This document shows positions 1 to 7,520 of a stretch of DNA of 64,000 bases, one piece after another (the first letter of the stretch is position 1; the number at the start of each line of letters is the position of its first letter). The stretch is from Spirochaetales bacterium (GTDB lineage: Bacteria; Spirochaetota; Spirochaetia; UBA9216). The notes beneath the pieces are model-generated. The model worked only from the letters and a program-made list of their open reading frames with translations, made no database searches and was not told the origin of the DNA. Where the stretch lies: positions 1 to 64,000 of the forward strand of contig JAEKNX010000004.1 in assembly GCA_016839055.1 (NCBI GenBank). Reading direction: 5' to 3'. The position numbers and the translations under genes were made by a program.

Positions 1-72
1 GACGGACAAGACGGACAAGACGGACAAGACGGACAAGACGGACAAGACGGACAAGACGGACAAGACGGACAA
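1..72 (+). repeat. Eight perfect 9-bp tandem repeats encoding Asp-Gly-Gln
   Basis: The unit gacggacaa is repeated eight times without a single substitution from the first base of the window, so the array probably extends further upstream. In the reading frame of the surrounding gene it encodes Asp-Gly-Gln, placing a glycine at every third residue. Perfect nucleotide identity points to recent slippage expansion rather than selection on codons. Confidence 0.95.
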
Positions 73-468
73 GACGGGAATGACCCCGGCCAGATGCTTG
101 AGAGGCAGCAGGATCTCAGCGGCCGCACGAGAAGCGGGGACGGCACCGCTTCGGAGCTTGCCGATGAGCAGAAGCAGCTGCAGAAAGCTTCCGAGTCGGC
201 CGGCCTGAATGACGCGGCTGTCAGCCAGAGCAAAGCGGCTGAAGCCCTTAAAAAGGGGGATCGCGAAAGAGCCGCTGAATACCAGGCGGCGGCCGAACAT
301 TCGCTTTCGGCTGCCGGGCAGCCTTCTGCCGAAGCCGTCGACAAAGTCGATGATAAAGCAAGTGACGGCGAGGCTGAAGACATCCTCAATCAGGAAGCCG
401 AGAATGATGAGCAGCGAAACCGACTTGATAAAATGGGAGGCATTACCGATGCTGAGCGGAACTGGTAA
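1..468 (+). CDS. C-terminal part of a Bat-operon protein (BatB/BatC-like), 5'-truncated by the window
   Basis: Only the last 155 codons are visible. They start with the DGQ repeat and continue into a charged, alanine- and glutamine-rich helical segment that ends in DAERNW. Acidic tails that close in an aromatic residue are typical of the TPR-containing proteins encoded just before batD in Bacteroides and Leptospira type aerotolerance operons. I infer BatC, or a VWA-TPR BatB fusion, from this position and composition; no VWA or complete TPR is visible here. The stop codon lies 20 bp inside batD, so the two genes are probably translationally coupled. The glycine-every-third-residue pattern resembles short collagen-like tracts, but may be only a flexible linker. 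Confidence 0.6.
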   Translation, partial: DGQDGQDGQDGQDGQDGQDGQDGQDGNDPGQMLERQQDLSGRTRSGDGTASELADEQKQLQKASESAGLNDAAVSQSKAAEALKKGDRERAAEYQAAAEHSLSAAGQPSAEAVDKVDDKASDGEAEDILNQEAENDEQRNRLDKMGGITDAERNW

Positions 469-2197
469 AAAACTCACTCTGATTATTCTGATATTCCTGA
501 TGTCTGTCGCCGGACTGTCGGCGCAGAGCCTGTCTCTGTCTGCCGAGCTGGGAGAGGAACAAATTTGGCTTGGTGACTCTGTTGTGCTTACACTTTATCT
601 TCAGGGAAGCGAGGATGCCATATCCCCTAATCTGGATATTCCGGAAGTGAGGGTTGAACCTCTGGGCGGAACTGTCCGGAGCAGCAGATCCATTACTAAT
701 ATAAACGGCAAGGTCAGCGAAAACATCCGCAAGGCTTATGTTTATGCATATAAGCTGACTCCCAAAATAGCGGGGCGGATTATTATTCCGAGCATTGAAG
801 TTAATATAGAAGGTGCAAACCTTATAAGCCGACAGCTTGTTCTCGATGTGAAGCAGCCTCAGCAGTCTGATGATTTTAGACTTGAACTTGAGTTTGACCG
901 AAGCCGGGTATACCTGAATGAGGAATGCAGTCTTAAGGTGAGATTCCTGTATGGGCAGAGTCTTCGGACTCTTGAAATATCTATACCTGGTCTTGAGTCT
1001 ATGCCCTTTAAGAGTGATACAGGAAAAGGAAACAATGAAAGTTATGAAATAAACCTTAACGGCAGTCCTGTTATATTCAGCAGAGAGGATCAGGGGGATA
1101 AGGCCGGATTATCGGCAGTACTGAAAATCCGGCCGGCGGCTGCCGGACGCATCTCGCTGCAGAATGCAACGGCTTCATTTGAGAGAGTAACCGGCTATCA
1201 GAGGGTGCAGGACTTTTTCGGCAGGACTCAGCGGCAGGAGGTCTACGGCCGTTCCGTGATTGCAGGCAAGTCTGCAGCTATTCAGGTTCTGCCTTTTCCG
1301 AAAGAAGGTCAGCCGGATGATTTTTTCGGTTTATCCGGTCGGATTTCTATGGAAGTAAGTGTCGAACCCTCTGAGGTCCATATTGGTGATCCTATGACCT
1401 TGAGTCTGGCTGTTACAGGAATGAATAATACCGATATAAGAATTCCGCCGCTTGGCGGGTATCTCGGAGAAGGAATTGATCTTCCTGATACGCGATCTTC
1501 GTCCCGGGTTGAAGGACGCAGTAAAATAATCACGCAGACTGTGAGAATTAAGGATGCTTCGATTAAGATGATTCCGCCCTTGAGCTTCAGTTACTTTAAT
1601 ACCGAATCCGAAAACTATGAGTATTCTTCTTCTGCAGCTGTTCCAATCCGGGTTCTTGATACAAAGATTGTCACCTCGGCGGAGATCGAAGGCTCGGACC
1701 CTGGAGGGGCGGAAGACAAGAAAATTCTGCTTGAGAGAAAACGTGAAGGAATCTACTACAACTACAGCGGAAAAGAACTTCTTACATCAGACAGGATAAT
1801 GATCGATAGACTCACTGATTCTGCTTTGATAAAGATTCTGCTTCTCCTTCCGCCGGCGGTCTTTCTGATAATATTGATATATACAGGACTGCTTCCCCAG
1901 GTCAGAGCGCGGGCGGAAGCCCGAGTGGATCGGCGCAGGGCCTTGAGACGGCTTCTGAAAGCATCCCGGAAAGCCGGAACAGATGACCCGAAAAGTTATA
2001 TCAGGGATTTTGACCGGCACCTATCAGCTTTTCTTAAAGCACACGGAGATGCTCAGGATGAAACCCGTCTGAAAGATGTCATAGAACAGATAAACTCTGT
2101 TCTCTATGGGAAAATGGAGATTTCTCCCGAACAGGCCAGGGCCGTTGCGGCAACGGCGGTTGAAATTCTTGGGGCAAAGGAGGAGCGAAATGCATAA
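449..2197 (+). CDS. batD: BatD-like oxygen tolerance protein
   Basis: 582 residues. The start at 449 is chosen because GGAGG lies 8 bp upstream and the product then begins with a clean signal peptide (hydrophobic residues 9-24, ending GLSAQ); the open frame extends further upstream but would run deep into the preceding gene. The large middle part is beta-rich and periplasmic, with repeated immunoglobulin-like segments around EVSVEPSEVHIGDPMTLSLA. A transmembrane segment at about residues 458-480 is followed by an arginine-rich cytoplasmic tail. This is the usual BatD plan. The Bat genes accompany MoxR ATPases and VWA proteins and have been linked to oxidative stress tolerance in Bacteroides and Leptospira, though the molecular role is unsettled. 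It overlaps both neighbours, consistent with an operon. Confidence 0.85.
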   Translation: MLSGTGKKLTLIILIFLMSVAGLSAQSLSLSAELGEEQIWLGDSVVLTLYLQGSEDAISPNLDIPEVRVEPLGGTVRSSRSITNINGKVSENIRKAYVYAYKLTPKIAGRIIIPSIEVNIEGANLISRQLVLDVKQPQQSDDFRLELEFDRSRVYLNEECSLKVRFLYGQSLRTLEISIPGLESMPFKSDTGKGNNESYEINLNGSPVIFSREDQGDKAGLSAVLKIRPAAAGRISLQNATASFERVTGYQRVQDFFGRTQRQEVYGRSVIAGKSAAIQVLPFPKEGQPDDFFGLSGRISMEVSVEPSEVHIGDPMTLSLAVTGMNNTDIRIPPLGGYLGEGIDLPDTRSSSRVEGRSKIITQTVRIKDASIKMIPPLSFSYFNTESENYEYSSSAAVPIRVLDTKIVTSAEIEGSDPGGAEDKKILLERKREGIYYNYSGKELLTSDRIMIDRLTDSALIKILLLLPPAVFLIILIYTGLLPQVRARAEARVDRRRALRRLLKASRKAGTDDPKSYIRDFDRHLSAFLKAHGDAQDETRLKDVIEQINSVLYGKMEISPEQARAVAATAVEILGAKEERNA

Positions 2198-3008
2198 AAA
2201 ACTCCGATTTTTTACTTTAATATCAATAATAATTCTCACCGCCGGTAATCTGGGTGCAGAGACCATGACCGATAGTGAAGCGCTGCTTTCAAGCGCGGAG
2301 GCTGCTTTCAAGGAAGGAAACGAGCTTCTTCTGACTGACCCTGCAGCAGCTAAAGAGTTTTACCGGGAGGCAGTGAGTTATTACAATTCAATCATCAGCG
2401 CTGGGACGGTTAATTCGGGCTTGTATTATAATATGGGGAATACCTATGTGCGGCTCGATGAAATTGGTTACGCAATACTTAACTACCGCAAGGCTCTTCT
2501 TTATTCTCCGAACGATGCACAAATTAAAGATAATCTGGATTATGCAAGATCTCTTCAGAAAAACGGATTCAGTATTAACACCGAGAACGAGATTCTTCAT
2601 ATCCTTTTATTCGGTCACTATCTTCTGCCGGCAATGTGGAAGATGATTATATTAATTGCAGCAAACCTTGTTTTCTGGTCGTCGCTGATAACAAGCAGGC
2701 TAGGAAGAGCGTTCATAAAGACTGCTGTTGTCTCGCTGATTATTGCTTTGGCTATGGGCGGATCCTTTTTCATTGATATACGCAGTTCAAAGATTATGCA
2801 TGGGGTTGTTACCAAAGATTCAACCATAGGCCGTTTGGGCGACAGCCGCAGTTATGAATCTGCATTTGACGCTCCCTTATACCAAGGTGTCGAGTTTGCT
2901 GTAAAGCAGCGGCGGGTAGGCTGGATTCTCGCGGAGTTGCCGAACGAAGAGCTCGTCTGGCTTGAGGAGGCTGACTGCGGTATTGTCGAGGAGATAAAGG
3001 GGAATTGA
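2190..3008 (+). CDS. batE: BatE-like TPR/SH3 membrane protein
   Basis: 272 residues from the ATG at 2190, preceded by AAGGAGG and overlapping the end of batD by 8 bp. A signal peptide (residues 1-24, ending LGAET) is followed by a region with two TPR-like helices (about 30-130, including YYNMGNTYVRLDEIGYAILN), two adjacent membrane segments (about 148-195) and a C-terminal SH3-like domain (about 200-272, ending around GWILAELPNEELVWLEE). This order of TPR, two membrane helices and SH3 matches BatE. It is probably the last gene of the operon: the next gene is convergent, with about 50 bp between them. Confidence 0.8.
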   Translation: MHKKLRFFTLISIIILTAGNLGAETMTDSEALLSSAEAAFKEGNELLLTDPAAAKEFYREAVSYYNSIISAGTVNSGLYYNMGNTYVRLDEIGYAILNYRKALLYSPNDAQIKDNLDYARSLQKNGFSINTENEILHILLFGHYLLPAMWKMIILIAANLVFWSSLITSRLGRAFIKTAVVSLIIALAMGGSFFIDIRSSKIMHGVVTKDSTIGRLGDSRSYESAFDAPLYQGVEFAVKQRRVGWILAELPNEELVWLEEADCGIVEEIKGN

Positions 3009-3061
3009 GTGAGGTAATTTTAAGAGGTTAAAGCATTATAACCAAAACAATTCTATCAGCT

Positions 3062-5359
3062 TCAGAATAGATCCAGCTGGCGGCCGTCGATTATTGAGTC
3101 AAAATCCTCACCGCCTGCAAAGAGCACACCGTCGGCTATGGGTCTTATCTGCTTCTCGATATAATGCGCGTAATCCACGGTCCCGCCGTCCATTCCAACA
3201 GGTGTGGGGCCGGAGGCGGTCATTATATAGGATATTTCGTGGAGATTCATCTTCCATTCCGGGTCAATCTTCCTTGCCGCCTTGATATGAGGGGGGCTCG
3301 TTTTTATATACTTGTCTTTACCTTGTTTTATCCGTTTTCGGTATACAATTTGATCATCGTAGCGGCCGTCTTTCAGATCTTCTACAAATCCCCTGATCCA
3401 TTTTTTCATATCTTCCCCGCTGAAGAAGCGACGGAACAGTTCTTTTTGAAAGTTTTTCGCAAGTTCGGTCCAGTCGGAACGCACTGTTTCAAGTCCCTTG
3501 AACTCAATCTCTCCATTCTCAAGGAGGCCTGCATATCTTTTTCTCGCTCCCTCATTTGAATTGCGCATCGGCGGCAGGAAGAACTTGGGATAATGCTTTT
3601 CAAACTCGATCTCGAGCTGGGACTCTACACCCCAATCCTGTGATAGTATCCGGGTGAAATAGATGTTCACATCATCAGCCAGGCGTTCTCCGGCCTCAGA
3701 AGGCTTGTTCTTCTCCTCTTTAGTCAGGGAAACAAAGACAGAGTCGGTATCTCCGTAGATGACAGTATAGCCGCGATCCCGCAGATATTCGGTACAGGTT
3801 TTCAGTATCCATTGTCCTGTTCCGGTTATTGCCGTCGGGAGATCCGGGTGGTAGAAGCGGCAGCCTGTTGTTCCCATAACCCCGTAGAAGCTGTTTAAAA
3901 GGATCTTTACTGCCTGAGATAGATACTCATCTCCGTCGGTCTTTGCGCGAGCCCGTTTGCCCATGAGCTCTTTGAGAAAGACCGGAAGAATGTGTTCAGT
4001 CCGGGAGAATGCAATGCCTTCGGGCGTCTTTACAGTATGGGTGGCTGATTTCATCCTCGAGTAGGGATCGATGAAGAAGGTTCTCATAATAGTGGGGTAA
4101 AGGCTTTTGAAATCCAGGACAACAACGTGAGGATAGAGCCCGGGGGCTGAGGTAAATACATGGCCGCCGGCCGCATGGCCTCCAGGGATGACATCGGCGG
4201 TATCCGGAGCAACAATGCCCTTTCGGTGGAATTGCGGCAGCATGAAATGATCGAAGGCGGCGACAGACATATGTACCTTGTCAACCTGAAGACCTGTTAT
4301 CAGACTTCGGGTTACAAGCTGATCGATGATGGCGGTTTTCTGAAAAATCTCTGTTACAAGCACCGCATCCTCGAGATTGTAGTAGGCGAGTGCTTTCTTG
4401 TCCTCATTAAAGCGCCTTTCTATTTCGGCTACCTTATCCTCATCAGGAGTAATGTCCTTGCCGCGGCCGAGCAGTTCCTGCGCTACAGTTTCAAGTTTAT
4501 AGTTTTCAAATTTATAGAAGGCTGTCCTGAGGGTTTGGGGACCGTCGATTACCAGGCGACCTTCTATCTCGGCGGAAAATAATCCGCTGCGTTTTTCATT
4601 GATTCTTAATTTCCTGAATCCCCTTCCTGTTTTGAGGCTTATTCCATGAACCGCCGCGCGGGTTTCAAGAAACTTCAGGTCGAAGCCTATCACATGCCAG
4701 CCGATAATCAAGTCAGGATCATGTTCGCCTATGAAGCGAATGAAGCTGTTAAGTAGAACCTTCTCGTCGGAGCAGAAGGTTATCCAGTTCTCTCCGGGCG
4801 GCTCAGATTCACCCCGCATCAGGACATGCTTTACCTCTGTGCCGCCGGTAAGGTGAAAAGCGATAGAATATATGCTTCCGTCGTTTCCTGTCTCTATGTC
4901 AAAGGAGAGCCATTTAAGCTCAGGTCGGTAAACCGCCCCGGTTATTCCGGGGTTATGAAATATGTTGAGATTTCCGTTTTTATACGATGTTCCCTCAATT
5001 TCTATGCCGCCATTGATGTATCGCTCCATCAGGAAACGGTCTTCTGCTCTGATATCCGATTCATATAATCTGATACCGTTTTCCTTAAGCCGGCGACGGC
5101 AGTCAAAGAAACTATTAAGAGAGTTGAAATAGAGTGCATCAACTTTATTATCTGCAAAATCCACCATGGCAAGTTCTTTTCGTTCATATTCGGATGTGTT
5201 TTCGATTGGAAAATTTCTGTTCACGAAGAACAAAGGCCGGTGTGGTGAAAATATTAATTTAAACGGCCCGTTGGAACCCGTGCCGTAAAAATGAAGTTCA
5301 CATTTCCCTTTAATGTCCAGGCAGTGAGATGTCAGAATGAATCCAGTTTCCTTAGTCAT
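3062..5359 (-). CDS. polB: Family B DNA polymerase (Pol II type)
   Basis: 765 residues, close to the 783 of E. coli DNA polymerase II. The 3'-5' exonuclease motif FDIETG is at residues 153-158. The polymerase motif A, DFKSLYPTIM, lies near residue 413, and the palm motif YGDTDSVF near residue 535, so both active sites look intact. The protein ends in QLDLF, a good match to the QL(S/D)LF beta-clamp binding peptide. Pol II works in replication restart and translesion synthesis, and is SOS controlled in E. coli; I see no obvious LexA box here. No strong ribosome-binding site precedes the ATG at 5359. It stands alone between a convergent Bat operon and a divergent glycosidase region. Confidence 0.93.
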   Translation of the reverse strand: MTKETGFILTSHCLDIKGKCELHFYGTGSNGPFKLIFSPHRPLFFVNRNFPIENTSEYERKELAMVDFADNKVDALYFNSLNSFFDCRRRLKENGIRLYESDIRAEDRFLMERYINGGIEIEGTSYKNGNLNIFHNPGITGAVYRPELKWLSFDIETGNDGSIYSIAFHLTGGTEVKHVLMRGESEPPGENWITFCSDEKVLLNSFIRFIGEHDPDLIIGWHVIGFDLKFLETRAAVHGISLKTGRGFRKLRINEKRSGLFSAEIEGRLVIDGPQTLRTAFYKFENYKLETVAQELLGRGKDITPDEDKVAEIERRFNEDKKALAYYNLEDAVLVTEIFQKTAIIDQLVTRSLITGLQVDKVHMSVAAFDHFMLPQFHRKGIVAPDTADVIPGGHAAGGHVFTSAPGLYPHVVVLDFKSLYPTIMRTFFIDPYSRMKSATHTVKTPEGIAFSRTEHILPVFLKELMGKRARAKTDGDEYLSQAVKILLNSFYGVMGTTGCRFYHPDLPTAITGTGQWILKTCTEYLRDRGYTVIYGDTDSVFVSLTKEEKNKPSEAGERLADDVNIYFTRILSQDWGVESQLEIEFEKHYPKFFLPPMRNSNEGARKRYAGLLENGEIEFKGLETVRSDWTELAKNFQKELFRRFFSGEDMKKWIRGFVEDLKDGRYDDQIVYRKRIKQGKDKYIKTSPPHIKAARKIDPEWKMNLHEISYIMTASGPTPVGMDGGTVDYAHYIEKQIRPIADGVLFAGGEDFDSIIDGRQLDLF

Positions 5360-5541
5360 AATGACATTTTAGCAGATAAACCTGATATATGCTCCTGTCA
5401 GTAAAAAAATGGTAGCGGTTATTTACAGGCCCGTTCTATAATTAACAAAATGCATAATTTCCGCTGAATGTTGGAGGATCCTATCATGATTGAAAAAGAC
5501 AGCCTGCAAAGCACCGAGCACCGCCTGAGCGGTGCCAGAGA

Positions 5542-6051
5542 TGGGAAGTCTGCATGACTATGGGTGACAGCTGGGCATATAAGCCGGACGAGACGGCCTG
5601 GAAGAATCCGGTCGACCTGGTTGAAAATCTCATGAATGTGGTCAGCCGCGGCGGGAACTATCTTCTCAATGAAGGCCCGACTTCAGATGGAGTTTTTTCT
5701 CCTGAAGCGGTAGAGCGGATGCAGTATGTCGGCAGGTGGACGCGCAGAGATGACAAGGGTTTTTTGCATGTTTTTAAATGGCCCTCCGACGGCAATCTCA
5801 GCATATCAGCTAAAGTCCGGCAGCGGCGGGTTCTGAAACTGCCTGAGTGTACGGCGCTTCGGGCCCTGATCATAATGACCGTCAGTGCTGTCCTTTTTGG
5901 AAGACTTCTTCTGGACGGTCTAATCTACCTGATCAGCCCTGAAGGTTTAAGCAATTGGGCGTACATTGCAGTAAAAACGTTCTATACCGGAGCTGCCGGC
6001 TCCATAGCAGTCGTACTTGCCCTGTGGTCTGTCGTCAATGATAACCGATGA
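5542..6051 (+). pseudogene. GH29 alpha-L-fucosidase C-terminal remnant fused to a membrane segment
   Basis: From TGG at 5542 the frame reads WEVCMTMGDSWAYKP and then VSRGGNYLLNEGPTSDGVF, the conserved C-terminal third of the GH29 catalytic domain. The N-terminal ~300 residues, including the nucleophile, are absent. After LPECTA the sequence changes to two hydrophobic segments (about LRALIIMTVSAVLFGRLLL and FYTGAAGSIAVVLALWSV) that fusidase-type fucosidases do not have. The likely history is an internal deletion that joined a fucosidase tail to another gene's end. A separate 23-codon frame with a good GGAGG site begins at 5486 and stops across the ATG at 5554 (ATGA overlap), so the fragment could still be translated. 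The intact gene follows with another ATGA overlap at 6048. Confidence 0.75.
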
Positions 6052-7520
6052 TGGGAAAATATCAACCGACTCTGGAATCTATTACAAACCACAGTCTTCC
6101 CGACTGGTATGATGATGCCAAGCTTGGCATTTTTGTCCACTATGGTCTGTACTCCGTGCCCGGCTGGGCTGTTGTTTCCGAAGGTGACATCATTGCGTCA
6201 TTGAAGAAGTCCGGCTGGGCCGGGAGCCTGCCTGTGAACCCTTATGCCGAATGGTATCTCAATACCCTCCGGATTAAGGGCAGCCCCACCGCAGAATATC
6301 ATAGAAAGACCTATGGGGCAGAATTTACTTATGATGATTTTACCGAAGGCTTCAATAAAGAGAATGAGAAGTGGAATCCTGAGGCCTGGGCCGTGCTTTT
6401 TGAACGGATAGGAGCCCGCTATGTTGTCCTGACGAGTAAGCATTGCGAGAGTTTTAATCTCTGGCCTACGTCTTACCCAAACCCGTTTAAGAAAAATTAT
6501 ACCGCAAAACGTGATATAGTCGGAGAGCTTGCCTCTGCGGTGAGATCACATAAAATGCGGATGGGAATTTATTATAGTGGCGGTTATGACTGGTGCTTCA
6601 ATATTAAACCTATCACAACGGCCGCCGATCTGGGACTTAGCGTCCCGCAAAGTCTCGAATACGTGGATTACTGTACAAACCACTGGCATGAGCTGATTGA
6701 CCGCTACCAGCCGTCGGTTATGTGGGGCGATGTCGGATATCCTGTAAAGGCAGATATTCCCGAACTCTTTTCTCATTATTACAACAAGGTTCCCGACGGA
6801 GTTATAAACGATCGCTTCTACCAGGTGGATCTCGGTCGTATGGGAAAACTTATGCGGCTTCCCGGGCTTCGAACCTTCGTGGATCGGACTCTTACAAAGG
6901 CATTTATTGAAGGAAAGACGACTGCCCCGAGCCTGCACTCCGACTTCACAACGCCCGAGTATACCAGTAATCCGGGCCTGCTTGAAAAAAAATGGGAGAC
7001 ATGCCGCGGCCTCGGCTATTCATTTGGATATAACCGAAACGAAACATCAGAGCATATGCTGTCAGTCAAAGATCTGGTTCAGATGTTTGTCGATATTGTC
7101 AGCAGGAATGGTAACCTCCTGCTTAACGTAGCTCCTATGGCCGACGGTACAATTCCGACCCTTCAGCTTCAGCGGCTGGAAGGTCTGGGGGAATGGCTCG
7201 CGGTAAACGGTGAGGCTATCTTCGGTACCCGTCCGTGGCATACCGCTGAAGGACAGACGCGTGAGGGAATTGATGTCCGCTTTACCCAAAAAGCTGACAC
7301 ACTTTACGCCGTTCTTCTGGGCACTCCTTCCGGTGTATCTGTCACACTCAAAGACATGTGGGCTGACCCTGAGATGGAGGTGAAACTTCCGGGGACCGAC
7401 ATTCTCCTTGGCTGGAGGCAGGAACGAGACGGCATAACAATCTTATTTCCATCATCACCACCGTATAGCCCGGCACTGGCACTTAAGTTAACACCAAAAC
7501 CCTCGAAGGTTGAATCCTGA
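6048..7520 (+). CDS. Alpha-L-fucosidase, glycoside hydrolase family 29
   Basis: 490 residues, full length for the family and without a signal peptide, so probably cytoplasmic. It hydrolyses terminal alpha-L-fucose by a retaining mechanism. The N-terminal LGIFVHYGLYSVPGWA and the SKHCESFNLWPTS strand are classic GH29 barrel motifs. The nucleophile is expected to be Asp228 in VMWGDVGYP. The region LLEKKWETCRGLGYSFGYNR is a full version of the segment preserved in the upstream remnant. A C-terminal beta domain starts near residue 400. The start overlaps the stop of the remnant (ATGA), suggesting they are co-transcribed. The gene ends directly against the convergent lipoprotein gene. Confidence 0.92.
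   Translation: MMGKYQPTLESITNHSLPDWYDDAKLGIFVHYGLYSVPGWAVVSEGDIIASLKKSGWAGSLPVNPYAEWYLNTLRIKGSPTAEYHRKTYGAEFTYDDFTEGFNKENEKWNPEAWAVLFERIGARYVVLTSKHCESFNLWPTSYPNPFKKNYTAKRDIVGELASAVRSHKMRMGIYYSGGYDWCFNIKPITTAADLGLSVPQSLEYVDYCTNHWHELIDRYQPSVMWGDVGYPVKADIPELFSHYYNKVPDGVINDRFYQVDLGRMGKLMRLPGLRTFVDRTLTKAFIEGKTTAPSLHSDFTTPEYTSNPGLLEKKWETCRGLGYSFGYNRNETSEHMLSVKDLVQMFVDIVSRNGNLLLNVAPMADGTIPTLQLQRLEGLGEWLAVNGEAIFGTRPWHTAEGQTREGIDVRFTQKADTLYAVLLGTPSGVSVTLKDMWADPEMEVKLPGTDILLGWRQERDGITILFPSSPPYSPALALKLTPKPSKVES

Noticed and set aside
209-448. Upstream extension of batD
   Set aside because: It overlaps the preceding gene completely and would bury the clear signal peptide and Shine-Dalgarno at 449.
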